A stretch of 64,000 bases of DNA from an uncultured Oscillospiraceae bacterium (GCA_944385035.1 CALWVV010000001.1:248001-312000), one strand, 5' to 3'; positions 25,219 to 35,389 are shown, counted from the stretch's first letter. Program-made: numbers and translations. Notes: a model not told the origin generated them from the sequence alone.

Positions 25219-28200
25219 AGCTGCCCCTCCTGTGTGCCTTCGCTGCCTTCTTGGGCGGCTTCTTTTTTGACCTGCACCTCCAGCTCTGTCCACACGGTGT
25301 GTGTACTGCCCTCATACTCATACTGGAACCGAATCCGCACCGAGGCGTAAGCAGTACCCTGTGCCGGACAGTAGGCCTCAATGGACAAGGTATCCTTGTA
25401 AACCGTGCCGTCCTCGCCCTTAGCCCAGTCCACCCAGATGGTGCCTGTATGGTCGTCATCCACTTGGAACTCCGCAATACGCAGATTCTCAATGGATACG
25501 GCTGTACCGTTCACCTTCAGGATAAACTCTTCTGTTCCCTTGCCGGTATAGGAGAGTGTTTGCTGTGCTCCTTCCATAGCATCTGCCTGGAAGGTAATGG
25601 CCAGGGGCTTTACTGTGATCTCCGGGGTAACCAGATTCCAGGCGATGGAGCTGGTGGCGTAATATTGATTTCCCAGGTAGGTAAAGTCGTACCCCACCGT
25701 CATCTGGGTATTACCGGCTTTTGTCCCGCCGTCAGCGGTCAAGGTCAAACCGTCCTGCTGGCCCACAGAGGCAGAGGCAAAGTAGTCAGAATCGAACTTT
25801 ACTGTGGGGTTGGACAGCTCGATGAGATCTTCCAACGGGCTTGGCAGCGTTTTTCCGTCCCGATCCCGCAGCTCCAGCGTGGTCTGTACCGTTTGGCTGG
25901 TAAAGGCCAGCACCGGAGTTGGGGCCTCAGTGGCCAGACGCAGCTGCGCCGTCACATTGACCTCAATGTTCAGCGCGTATGACTCGCCGCCTACGGTGTA
26001 GGTCACGGTGACCACCGTGCTGCCCTCTTTCAGGCCGGTGATGGACAGAGTTTTGTGATCGCTTTCCTCTCCGGAAAGCGCTGCTGTGGCAATTATCTCG
26101 TCCGCACTTTTCCACTCCCATTTGCCGCCCGGCTCCACGCCCTCCAGGGATAGATTTTCGGTATGTACCGCGCCCTTGTTCTCCTCATAATCCGCAAACA
26201 GATCCAAATTCACCGGCAGGCCGCCGTATTGACGCCGAATACCTGCCAACGGCCAGTCGCCGTAGTGGACGCTGGCTTTCTTATTGTACACCAGATCACT
26301 GGCCTGGGTAAGAATGGTGGGGAAGGGGTAGTCCTGGCCCAACAGGCTTTGGTCACAGCCAAAGCTGTATCGGCCGTTGAGGGGATTTCCGCCGGAGGAG
26401 GTGGTGGTCACGGTGGAAAAACCGGCGTTTTTCAGTTTTGCCAGCAGGCCATCCGCCCCTTCCGTATCCTTCATTTCCCTGTAGGTCATGGAGACAGCAA
26501 CTGCATTACCGTAGTTGTTGGTATAGATATCCGTCTCTGCAATAGGAAGATTGTTCCCGTCGCGGATTGTAATACCATCCGGATTATTGCGCATGACTAC
26601 GTCTTTCAAGTAGTAATTATTGCTGCATATACTCTGCCCGCGGTCTCCAGTGGCCGGTCCCGCATCATTGGGATGCTGAACATAGCGGTCGTTCTGATAA
26701 TATTGATGCAGATCGCCGTTTCCGCCAATGGCATACAGGGCCATAATCCCGCCGCCATAATAATGCTGTCCATACCACCCGTTCGTATTTAGTTGGATTT
26801 TCATGCTCTCCTGAGCAGGCAGCTCCACATAGGTGTAGCAATTTTTGATTTCATTTTGCAAATTGCCGTTTTTCCCAATCGTTGTGTTGCTGTCTACGGT
26901 CAAGGGCTTCATGTAAATACCGCCGCAGATGCCGCCGATGTAGATACCGCGTTCCTTGCCGACCTGTGCGTTTTTTACCTGAATACTGCCGCCGGTATAG
27001 CTGCTGCTGATACTGCCCTGGCTGGTACCAACCAAACCGCCCACACGGACATTATCGTTGTCATTCGAGCTGAGGACGATATGGGTCACCGCGCTGCAGC
27101 CGGAGAGATTCATATTGGAGATTCCAACCAGACCGCCCAGACCGGTGCCGCCCCAATTGCCGCCGCCGGTGTGGCTGTCTGTAATGGTATAGCCCGCTAC
27201 AGCGCAGTTTTCAATGGCGCTGCGCTGGGCAGAGGAGGTGGCGGCCAACCCGGCCAGTCCGCCAATGGCGTACCAGCTGCTGTCGGTCTTGCTCGGATAA
27301 CTGTTCACAAAGCCATTGCCATCCTCTGAATAGAGGACTACATTGCGCAGCATACCATTGAATACCACACCGAAAAGGCCGGCACAGGAGGACTTCTGTC
27401 CCTGAATGTTCACATTGGCAATCAGGTAGTCCTGCCCGTCATAGGTGCCTCCAAACCAGCCGTACAAGAAGCCTGTCGCCGCATTTGTCGTGTCATAAAA
27501 CTCCGCAATGGGGGTGTAGACACCTTTGTTTCCGGTTAAATCATGGCTCTGTACCCAGTAGAAGGGACGGGTGATGGTAGACCAGCTGGTTTTGTAGCAC
27601 AGGTATGGGAATTGGCCATTCCTGCCCTGGGTAAGAACGGTTTTGGTATTGCGGGAGGAATGATTCCAGTTGATAAACTGCAGCTGATCAATGGACCGTA
27701 CCCCGTAGGGGTTAGCCGCGGTACCGGGCAAGTCCGTGGGAGCGTTGGCGTTCCGAAGCTGGCCAGCTTTATCATAAGACATGGCATCCGCAAAGAAGGG
27801 ATTGAGCTGGACCGTCAGAGTATAGGCCCCCTGTGTCAGCGTCCAGGTGCCGTAGGGGGGCTGGTTCCCTTGGGCCTCACCGGACCGGATCACATACAGG
27901 CCTTTGTTTTCCGCTGCCTGCCAGGTGTTGTAGCTGTGGAACACATATTGTCCGCCCATCAGTGCAGTCAGATTGTCGTTGGCTGCTGTGTTTTCCAGGT
28001 TTTCGCCGGGAATAAAGCCTGTGTCGTCATGGTATCCGATGCTTGTGCTGGTCAGTGCGGTATCCATAACTTCGCCTTGGGCGGATACCTGGGAAAAATA
28101 TCCGTATCCATATTCTGTGACCACGCCGCCGTCTCCGTGGGCGGTGGACAGGGTACCGCTTTTCGTCACCTGCTGTCCCGTTGTCATGGAAATGGCACTG

Positions 28201-31200
28201 ATATAATAGTTGCTGCTTTCGCCAATGGTCAGTTTTTCCCAATAATATACGCCCATAGTGCCCAGTTCCATCTGCTCGGGCCACTGGCCGTAGTGGACAT
28301 AGTTCAGGGAGGTATCCTCTTTCTTGGTCACCACAGCGGGATAGGGGTAATCTCCCTTCCAGGTGGACGTTGCCCCCCACTGCATGCCCAAAGCCTTCAC
28401 TGCCGCGACCTGCTGCTGCATCCCCTCGCTGGTGTCTCCCTGATGCTGACCAGCCAGAGCCGCCCAGGTCACCGGAACAGCAAAGGAATCCTCATACAGG
28501 GCGGCATAGTTTTCATCCCGATAGGTGAAGTTGCCCTTGTTGAGATAGACACAGCTTGTGGAACTGTCCGGGCAAAAGCCATAGCGCTGGGCTTCGCCGT
28601 CGGCCAGCAGGTAGACGGCGGCATAGCTGCGGGAGAGGGTGGCGCTGCTGCGCCCAGCGAAGCCGCAGGCGTACACCGTGCCGTACCGGGCTTGAGTGAC
28701 CGACACCTTCCCCACAGCGTAACACTGGTCGATGATGCCGCCGGCGGTATTTTCCCCCACAAATCCCCCCGCATAGGCGTGGGACATGGAAGCTTCCGCG
28801 GTGATGGATGCCCCCTCCACGGCGCTGCTTTGTATGGTGCCGTGGTTTTCCCCCACCAGACCGCCCAGATAGATAGTGCTGTACTGGTAGCCGTTGGCCT
28901 GCAGCTGCACGCCATAGGCGGCACAATTTTCCACCGTACCTCCGTTATAGCCCGCCAGGCCACCCACATACAGCGTCTCGGAACTGCTGCCCGATTGGGT
29001 TACAGAGAGCGTATCTGCATCTTTCATCTGATAGACAATATCCTGGAGTACGCCGATGCTGTAGCCAAACAGGCCCACATGCTGGTAGGCCTTTCCCTCT
29101 TCATCTCCAACGGCAGGAACCACTCCGGTAATACTGTGGTAGTTGCCATAGTAGACGCACCCGAAGGGCTTTGTCACATCCAGTCCAATGGGGGTCTGCG
29201 CCCAGCCGTCTGGAAACAGGTCATACCCCGTGTAGGTGTCATAGTCCAGGTCCAGCTGCTGGAGGAAGCGATATTCGTTGCCGCTGGAATAGTAGCTCTC
29301 AAACTGACTCAGGTTATAGAGATGCCGGGGGGTGCGCACTTCCACTTGCAGCCGCTTGGCTTTGGCGGGCAGCTCCTCCTCTTTGACCTCATCGGCAGAG
29401 AGGACGGTGTTGGCAAAGTGGGGGCTATAGTAGTAGGTTTTCTCTCCCGCGGCAGCAACTGCCTGATCCGGGGTATCCTGAATGGTGATCTTCTGGTAGA
29501 AATTCTCGGCGGCATAGCCGCTGTTGACCACTTCCCCCGGCAGAGGAAGCAGGTAATAGTCATTGGTTTCTTTTTCGGTATCGGTGACGTCATAGACCAC
29601 ATAAATGGGGTGTTCTCCCTGGCCTCCGTAGTCAAACTCCCTTGTCGTACTGTCATCCCCGGTCTGATAGGTCACCTTCAAAGTGGCTCCAATCCCGGAG
29701 ATTGGCTCCGTACTCTTGTAGGCCACGGCATATCCGTCCGCCACCACGGTTTTGTCGTCAAAGAGGTGGCTCAGGCCGCTGATATTAAAGCCGTAGGAAC
29801 CGTCGGCATAGGCTTCGTAATATACGAGGCTTCCGTCTTGGAACTGCGCACCCCAGTCGCCCCAGTGGTTCAGGCTGTCCAGGCCGGGGTATATGTAGGT
29901 GTTCAAGGACAGGGTAGTCTGGAGGTTATAGGGGTGGGACTGCACAATACTTTTGGAGGCGAACACACCCGAACCAAACAGTTCCCCCCACTGTTCCGAA
30001 TCAATGAGGGTACCATAAGACACACCCAAATTGGTATCCTGCTGAAAGTTAAAGTGATTGGAAGCCAGGAAGTGGGTCAGCGTATATGTGCCATTTTCAC
30101 ACAGAGGATAGTTGGCTGCCGTTTTCGCTGCGGTAAACAGCATGGCACTGTAAGAGCTTGTTACCGCCGCGGTACCGCCGCCCAAACACAGCCCGGCCGC
30201 CTTGGCTTGGGCTGTGCCGCTGTCAATAAACCCAACGGCATAGCTGCCGTAAAGATCGGCGCTCCCTGTCAGGTCCCCCACCAACCCCGCGCAGGTGGGT
30301 CCATTCAGATAAGATGCGGCGTAGGAAGCGTCAATCTCAAGTGCGCTGCCGCGGCCCACCAGACCGCCCACAGGGTCTGTACTCTCAACCAGGGAAGAAG
30401 CGGAACAGTTGGTAATGGCAGAGTTGGTGAGCATTCCTGCTAAACCGCCCGCCGGTCCGCTGCCGGTGATTTGGTACTTGATCCCTTTGGTACTGTCGCC
30501 CAGAACCTCCCGCAGATTGGTGGTCTCCTCGGAACGGTTCTCCCAGTAGACCTGACAGTTGTCTATGGTCAGATCGCTGCCATTGCCCACCAGTGCGCCT
30601 GCCGGGCCACGGCTGCCCTGCAGCACCGTATTGACCAGACGGATATTCTCCAATGTTTTGGGTGTACCGGCCCCGCCGGAAAAATTGCCGAACATACCAG
30701 CGCACGCACCCGTCCCGCTGATATTCAAATCATAGATGGAAAACTCCCCGCCGTCATAGCTGTTCAACGCTGTATTTTCAATGGGCAGGAATTTATAGCC
30801 CTCCACTTCCTGAATATTGGCCTTTTGTACCGCTTTGGTTTTCTCGCTGGACACTTTGGACCAATCTGCATCCAGATTTTGCAAATGGCGCAGACAGGTA
30901 ATGTAGGCGGTATCCCCGCCGCTGTCCTTGGCAAACAGGCTGTTGTCGCTGGCACTCTTTCGGGCGCCGTTGACCTTCAAGTCAGTTCCGGTGTAGCTTA
31001 CCTCGGCGGAAACCGTGAAATTATCGCCATAACTTAGCCCCGAGGCATCCTGGAACAAAATCTCCCGGAACTGTCTCTCGTCTTCCTCTAACGAATCCAG
31101 CGTCCAGGTGTAGATGTAGGTAAAATAGGAGGTCCCCTCCGTGGCCATAAAGCCTTCCGCTTCCGTTTGTCTCAGCCGGGCAGACCAACTCTGATAGGTC

Positions 31201-31895
31201 AGGGTCACATCCAGCTTGACGTTGCCGTCCTCCCCCATGGTATAAAGGGTCCTGGGTACCCAGTAGGTAACCTCCACCCGCAGAGTATCCTCGTTATAGA
31301 TGTTGATGACCGGGGTACGCAGGGAAATGGTGGTACCGCTTTCGGCGGACTCTCCGCCGTAGTACCCCACCATGGGCTTGCGGTCCATGCGGTCGGATTT
31401 GGAGGCGGCCCGCCATTCTTTGTAGAAGTCGGCAAAATCACCCCCCACCTCAAGGTCCTCATCGGAGAAGAACACATCGATCACGCTGCCGCTCTCCGGC
31501 TCATAGGTGATCCAGAAATCCCCATCCCAGAGGGTCGGGTCAATGGTCCCGTCGGGAAGCAGCTGGTCCATATGGGAACTGCTGCAGTGAATGTAGTAGG
31601 CGGTGATCTGGATGCCGCCATCCGAACCGGGGATCACATCCACATTTTGAATGGAATTTGCCTCCTCAACAACCAATCCCTTCAGCTGCTGGTTGCCGCG
31701 CAGGAGGATGGCCCGGTTCTGGGCCGCCAGAAAAATCTCTTTGGCAGAATTATCCAACTGGGCCAGGCGCAAATGGCGCATATAGGTCACGATCCCCACG
31801 ACAGACAGCGCCAGAAGAACCAGGGAAATCAGTATGACAAGCAGCATTTCATGTACGGTGAAGCCATGCTGGTTGTATTTCTTTCCAACATTCAT
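25215..31895 (-). CDS. Giant prepilin-like adhesin with GLUG repeats
   Basis: 2226 residues. The N-terminus NQHGFTVHEMLLVILISL is a prepilin signal (cleavage after Gly11, Phe +1, Glu +5) followed by the pilin helix. The rest is an exported, Tyr/Gly/Ser-rich passenger with at least fifteen GLUG-like units (for example GGLAGYNGGTVENCAAYG, GGLVGENHGTIQSSAVEG and GGLVGTSQGSISSSYTGG) in three blocks, which probably form beta-helices as in adhesins. Near the C-terminus there is an Ig-like Big-type domain (SITGLKEGSTVVTVTYTV). It is the first gene of the pilus operon and probably a tip-located adhesin. A pilin of this size is highly unusual; the usual length is 120-250. AGGGGGA precedes the ATG. Confidence 0.85.
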   Translation of the reverse strand: MNVGKKYNQHGFTVHEMLLVILISLVLLALSVVGIVTYMRHLRLAQLDNSAKEIFLAAQNRAILLRGNQQLKGLVVEEANSIQNVDVIPGSDGGIQITAYYIHCSSSHMDQLLPDGTIDPTLWDGDFWITYEPESGSVIDVFFSDEDLEVGGDFADFYKEWRAASKSDRMDRKPMVGYYGGESAESGTTISLRTPVINIYNEDTLRVEVTYWVPRTLYTMGEDGNVKLDVTLTYQSWSARLRQTEAEGFMATEGTSYFTYIYTWTLDSLEEDERQFREILFQDASGLSYGDNFTVSAEVSYTGTDLKVNGARKSASDNSLFAKDSGGDTAYITCLRHLQNLDADWSKVSSEKTKAVQKANIQEVEGYKFLPIENTALNSYDGGEFSIYDLNISGTGACAGMFGNFSGGAGTPKTLENIRLVNTVLQGSRGPAGALVGNGSDLTIDNCQVYWENRSEETTNLREVLGDSTKGIKYQITGSGPAGGLAGMLTNSAITNCSASSLVESTDPVGGLVGRGSALEIDASYAASYLNGPTCAGLVGDLTGSADLYGSYAVGFIDSGTAQAKAAGLCLGGGTAAVTSSYSAMLFTAAKTAANYPLCENGTYTLTHFLASNHFNFQQDTNLGVSYGTLIDSEQWGELFGSGVFASKSIVQSHPYNLQTTLSLNTYIYPGLDSLNHWGDWGAQFQDGSLVYYEAYADGSYGFNISGLSHLFDDKTVVADGYAVAYKSTEPISGIGATLKVTYQTGDDSTTREFDYGGQGEHPIYVVYDVTDTEKETNDYYLLPLPGEVVNSGYAAENFYQKITIQDTPDQAVAAAGEKTYYYSPHFANTVLSADEVKEEELPAKAKRLQVEVRTPRHLYNLSQFESYYSSGNEYRFLQQLDLDYDTYTGYDLFPDGWAQTPIGLDVTKPFGCVYYGNYHSITGVVPAVGDEEGKAYQHVGLFGYSIGVLQDIVYQMKDADTLSVTQSGSSSETLYVGGLAGYNGGTVENCAAYGVQLQANGYQYSTIYLGGLVGENHGTIQSSAVEGASITAEASMSHAYAGGFVGENTAGGIIDQCYAVGKVSVTQARYGTVYACGFAGRSSATLSRSYAAVYLLADGEAQRYGFCPDSSTSCVYLNKGNFTYRDENYAALYEDSFAVPVTWAALAGQHQGDTSEGMQQQVAAVKALGMQWGATSTWKGDYPYPAVVTKKEDTSLNYVHYGQWPEQMELGTMGVYYWEKLTIGESSNYYISAISMTTGQQVTKSGTLSTAHGDGGVVTEYGYGYFSQVSAQGEVMDTALTSTSIGYHDDTGFIPGENLENTAANDNLTALMGGQYVFHSYNTWQAAENKGLYVIRSGEAQGNQPPYGTWTLTQGAYTLTVQLNPFFADAMSYDKAGQLRNANAPTDLPGTAANPYGVRSIDQLQFINWNHSSRNTKTVLTQGRNGQFPYLCYKTSWSTITRPFYWVQSHDLTGNKGVYTPIAEFYDTTNAATGFLYGWFGGTYDGQDYLIANVNIQGQKSSCAGLFGVVFNGMLRNVVLYSEDGNGFVNSYPSKTDSSWYAIGGLAGLAATSSAQRSAIENCAVAGYTITDSHTGGGNWGGTGLGGLVGISNMNLSGCSAVTHIVLSSNDNDNVRVGGLVGTSQGSISSSYTGGSIQVKNAQVGKERGIYIGGICGGIYMKPLTVDSNTTIGKNGNLQNEIKNCYTYVELPAQESMKIQLNTNGWYGQHYYGGGIMALYAIGGNGDLHQYYQNDRYVQHPNDAGPATGDRGQSICSNNYYLKDVVMRNNPDGITIRDGNNLPIAETDIYTNNYGNAVAVSMTYREMKDTEGADGLLAKLKNAGFSTVTTTSSGGNPLNGRYSFGCDQSLLGQDYPFPTILTQASDLVYNKKASVHYGDWPLAGIRRQYGGLPVNLDLFADYEENKGAVHTENLSLEGVEPGGKWEWKSADEIIATAALSGEESDHKTLSITGLKEGSTVVTVTYTVGGESYALNIEVNVTAQLRLATEAPTPVLAFTSQTVQTTLELRDRDGKTLPSPLEDLIELSNPTVKFDSDYFASASVGQQDGLTLTADGGTKAGNTQMTVGYDFTYLGNQYYATSSIAWNLVTPEITVKPLAITFQADAMEGAQQTLSYTGKGTEEFILKVNGTAVSIENLRIAEFQVDDDHTGTIWVDWAKGEDGTVYKDTLSIEAYCPAQGTAYASVRIRFQYEYEGSTHTVWTELEVQVKKEAAQEGSEGTQEGQL

Positions 31896-31933
31896 ACCAG
31901 TTCCCCCTGTGTTCCACGGTGCAAGCCTGCCTG

Positions 31934-32097
31934 CGGCCCAATCAGGGCCGTGCGAGGTTCATTCTCCCTTACGGTAATTTTCATTTGGCAGAGCATCCCG
32001 CCGGCCAGCGGGCACCTCTCAAACTGTGTGTCCCCCCGGCCCAATTTGAAACGGCATAGCCGTCCCGATAATACGGCCCATGGATTCCCATGGGCCG
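31934..32097 (-). other. Hairpin-rich 5' region of the pilus operon
   Basis: Four inverted repeats occur within 165 bases: 32074-32083 with 32088-32097 (10 bp, perfect), 32051-32055 with 32059-32063 (5 bp), 31997-32001 with 32008-32012 (5 bp) and 31934-31939 with 31945-31950 (6 bp). They lie in the 279-base gap between the GGDEF/EAL gene and the giant adhesin. I compared the region by eye with the c-di-GMP-I (GEMM) core and found no match. It could be an untranslated leader with a regulatory role or a terminator/attenuator series. Confidence 0.4.
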
Positions 32098-32174
32098 ATT
32101 GGACCGGTGACGATCAAACACTGACTCAACCCAGCATAAGCTGAGCGGTTTTGTCCTCCCATTTTGAGGTTTTT

Positions 32175-35100
32175 TCAAACCTCCTCACGCGTTTCACGCG
32201 CTTCTTTTCCCTGTCTGCTTAACAGCTCATACAGTGTCCCTAATTCTATAGGCCGGTAATAATAATAACCTTGGATCATATCACAGCCTGTATCTAAAAT
32301 CAGTTCGTTCTGTTCCTCCGTCTCTACTCCCTCGATGCATACCGTTTTCCCAAATTGGTGACATGCAAAAACGATACTGCGTATGAAGTTTAGGTTCTCT
32401 TTGGATTCCATTACTTCCGCTATCAAAGAGCGATCCAGCTTAATGATACTAGAGGGATAACGAAGCAGCATGCGCAGGGAAGAATACCCGCTTCCAAAAT
32501 CATCTAACGCAACATAGAGCCCCATTTTTTGCAATTCCAGAACAAAGTGGGTCAAATTTTCTGGCTGCTCATCCAGAAAGCTCTCCGTTAATTCCGCAAT
32601 TAAATTAGAGCCGCACAGGCCATATTTGTTTAACGTCTCCTTCATAAACGGCAGAAGCAAGGGATCGGAGAGCTGCTGCAAACTAACATTAAACGTCAGA
32701 TAAAAAACGGGATTGTATGTATGGATCCGAACACAGGTACTGACAGCCTGTTCAAACACCCAACGGCCCACGATGTGCATCAAACTGTCCTTCTCAAGCA
32801 TGGGGATGAAAATTCCTGGGGACACATCCTTCCCCTCAAAAGACCAGCGGAGCAGAACCTCTCCGCCCAGAATGGAGCCATCACCCGCTGAGACCACAGG
32901 CTGAACGACGATCCGGAAATTCCTCATATCCTGCATAACATCTTGACTCAAGGTCAGCGCCATGCTGGACATTTTCCGGGCCGCTTCAAAATGTTCCGTG
33001 GAATTATCCGCATAGCACAACGCGGTATTTTGTTTGGCTACGCGGATCAAAGCGAGAAGCCGGTCAATGAGCTCCTCCGGAGATAAATCGCCGTTTGGGT
33101 ATTGCATAACTCCAAACGCACAGGCCTTTTGAATGGTTACATCTTTGCTTTCGTAGCATGCTTTGACGATGCTGTTGATTTGTTCCACAAGGGCTTTGGC
33201 TCCCTGATGTGTACAGACGGGGTTTACAATGGCCATACAGCGCGCGCCTTCCAGCCGGTAAAAGGTCATTTGCCAGGAGAGGTGTTCGAGCAGCGCGTTG
33301 GCAACTTTTTCGATCAAACGATCGCCGTATTCCCGCCCTCTTGTGCTGTTGATCTCGGTCAGTCCATTTAAGCTAAAGCCAATAATGAATGTATTTTCGT
33401 TTCTCGTTCTCAGCTCATTCATCTGCCGGAACGATGCGTGCTCACGCAGAAACCCGGTCACAGGGTCTACAACAAACTTTTTGTCCTGGTGTGTAACTCT
33501 GCCGGAGAACAAAAGAGGTCTTGTCTTCTCCTCGTCCCATTTTAAGATCCCGTAGCAGCGTACCCACTGATTATTCCCTTTGGAATCTCTGATACGGTAT
33601 CGTAAATCATGAACTGTCCGTTTTTCACGCAGCATTTGCGTAATATCCTGCCAATAAATATCCTGATCTTCCGGCGTGCTGATCCGTTTTCCCCAAGCAG
33701 ATAAAAGCCCATACACCAGATTGCTTTGGAAACCAAAATCGTCACGCATATTATCGGAAATATAGAAGAGGTCTTTTTGCATATCCCCCAAATAAAAGTA
33801 GCTTGAATCGTTATCCTCTGAAACTGACTGGATAAGCGATTCCGCATCAAAATCCACCATGGAGAGAAAGGTCTGCAGCGGTGTCTGTGAATTGGGCGTG
33901 CCGCTTTTGGATGGGAGCCTTTTGTCATCTGCTCTGCGGCGTTCGATGCCTGGGTGCTGACCATAAATGCGGTAGTAGTTTCTTTTATCCTCGTACATGA
34001 CTTGGTCCGCGTCCGAGATCAGCTTGTCAAGGTTCAGCGGCTGTTGGTCGGACCAGACGTAGCCAACGGCAATATGGTGTTGGTCTTCCCTGATTTTGTT
34101 CTGAAGGTTGGAGACGGTATCCTGAAATTCCGATTCGGTATATTCCGGACAGAGAACAATGAACTCATCGCCGCCGGTGCGGTAAATCCTGCTTGAGTCG
34201 GCGACCTCTTTCAGAATCTGGTAACAATGGTGGATGAGTTGGTCACCCGCTTTGTGCCCAAACGTATCATTTACCTCTTTTAAACCGGTGATATCACAAT
34301 AGATCACCCCTACAGAGCGCATGGGTAAGTCCCCATATTGCTCCGTCAGCGCGTGCCGATTCAGTGCCCCCGTCAGTTGGTCGTGATAACTCAGATCGTT
34401 CATCCGCCGCAGCAATTCCCGGCGGCGTAAAAGGGTAGAAGTAAAATACCCGATCACATTCAAAAGCGTTTCGATCATAGGAAGCATGGTGGAGTCAGGA
34501 TTGTCTACACCAATGAAGCCTATAATTTCCCCGTCGGAGGTAATGGGCCCTGCAGCCAAAACGCAAATTCCCTGGGGCTTTAGGATCGCGTAGGACTCGG
34601 GATACGTGTCTCGAATCTCTTCCAGATCAGGAATAACCGTTACCTTTTGAGAAGCAAATAACTTCATCCACCACTCAATGGCCGAATAGGGAATATTTTG
34701 CAAGAACTCTTTCTGCGGCGTAACGCCATGTTTGCACCATTCATAGGTGTTGCTCGCCACGCGTGATTCATTGAGCTCAAATATATAAGTTCGGTCACAG
34801 TGAAAGGTCTCGCCAATGTATTGGAGCATTTGGTCAATGGATTCCTCTGCGTTTGCCGTTGAGAAAACCTTGTGGAGACACTCGTTTAATATCGTTTCAC
34901 TGCGCGTATAAAAATAAGACGGCTTACAGCTGTTTTCCGAATCCGCATCAATGGCAAGTTCAATTCGATACTGTTTCCCGTTTTCTTCCACCAGTGTATC
35001 TTTCAGCAGAACCCGTTTGTTCATAACCGGATTCATATGTGTCCAGGTAAGAAACTCCCCGGTTTTCAACCTGCAATTTGTACAAAATTCGCAGGGGCTG

Positions 35101-35267
35101 CTCTTTCCCTGCAAAATTTCATAACACATTTTCCCGATATATTGTTTATCATCATGGATTTCCATGGAATTACGCAGCTTCTGATTCATGTAAATGAGTT
35201 CATTGGTTTCAACGTCAGTAACGTATACCATTTCATCCATTTTCTCAAAGAATTCCCATATCTTCAA
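32175..35267 (-). CDS. PAS-GAF-GGDEF-PAS-(degenerate GGDEF)-EAL c-di-GMP protein
   Basis: 1030 soluble residues. In order: PAS-like domain (1-110), GAF (about 125-275), GGDEF with intact YRTGGDEF at about 364-368, a second PAS-like region (about 470-590), a second GGDEF fold in which the signature is replaced by LEGARCM, and an EAL domain (about 765-1015). The EAL residues are present: EVLLRW, ELTESF, DDFGSGYSSL, KLDRSL, EGVETEEQ, so both synthesis and hydrolysis of c-di-GMP are possible. It lies upstream of and in the same direction as the pilus operon and has its own promoter. Control of PilB through its MshEN motif is the natural inference. Confidence 0.9.
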   Translation of the reverse strand: MKIWEFFEKMDEMVYVTDVETNELIYMNQKLRNSMEIHDDKQYIGKMCYEILQGKSSPCEFCTNCRLKTGEFLTWTHMNPVMNKRVLLKDTLVEENGKQYRIELAIDADSENSCKPSYFYTRSETILNECLHKVFSTANAEESIDQMLQYIGETFHCDRTYIFELNESRVASNTYEWCKHGVTPQKEFLQNIPYSAIEWWMKLFASQKVTVIPDLEEIRDTYPESYAILKPQGICVLAAGPITSDGEIIGFIGVDNPDSTMLPMIETLLNVIGYFTSTLLRRRELLRRMNDLSYHDQLTGALNRHALTEQYGDLPMRSVGVIYCDITGLKEVNDTFGHKAGDQLIHHCYQILKEVADSSRIYRTGGDEFIVLCPEYTESEFQDTVSNLQNKIREDQHHIAVGYVWSDQQPLNLDKLISDADQVMYEDKRNYYRIYGQHPGIERRRADDKRLPSKSGTPNSQTPLQTFLSMVDFDAESLIQSVSEDNDSSYFYLGDMQKDLFYISDNMRDDFGFQSNLVYGLLSAWGKRISTPEDQDIYWQDITQMLREKRTVHDLRYRIRDSKGNNQWVRCYGILKWDEEKTRPLLFSGRVTHQDKKFVVDPVTGFLREHASFRQMNELRTRNENTFIIGFSLNGLTEINSTRGREYGDRLIEKVANALLEHLSWQMTFYRLEGARCMAIVNPVCTHQGAKALVEQINSIVKACYESKDVTIQKACAFGVMQYPNGDLSPEELIDRLLALIRVAKQNTALCYADNSTEHFEAARKMSSMALTLSQDVMQDMRNFRIVVQPVVSAGDGSILGGEVLLRWSFEGKDVSPGIFIPMLEKDSLMHIVGRWVFEQAVSTCVRIHTYNPVFYLTFNVSLQQLSDPLLLPFMKETLNKYGLCGSNLIAELTESFLDEQPENLTHFVLELQKMGLYVALDDFGSGYSSLRMLLRYPSSIIKLDRSLIAEVMESKENLNFIRSIVFACHQFGKTVCIEGVETEEQNELILDTGCDMIQGYYYYRPIELGTLYELLSRQGKEARETREEV

Positions 35268-35295
35268 AGAAGTTTCTCCTCCCCGTATCTGGGCT

Positions 35296-35325
35296 ATTAT
35301 AACCTAGCATAAACCAACAAATCAA
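35296..35325 (-). promoter_or_regulatory. Promoter of the GGDEF/EAL gene
   Basis: Minus-strand TTGATT (35320-35325), an 18-bp spacer and a perfect TATAAT (35296-35301). The leader is about 25 bases and contains a GGGGAGG-type ribosome site before the ATG at 35267. Confidence 0.65.
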
Positions 35326-35389
35326 GTTCAACTATAAGTTTATTAAAATGAAAGATTAACTTTGCTAAAGTGTTGTGGGGTGATGATTC

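Noticed and set aside
27543-30443. 966-codon open frame on the plus strand opposite the giant adhesin
   Set aside because: It lies wholly antisense to the adhesin gene, lacks a ribosome site and recognisable domains, and has the residue bias of a reverse-strand shadow in GC-rich DNA.
31896-32174. c-di-GMP-I or -II riboswitch before the pilus operon
   Set aside because: The conserved GEMM core pieces (GCAAACC, GGGACGCAAAGCC) are absent; only unrelated hairpins are seen.
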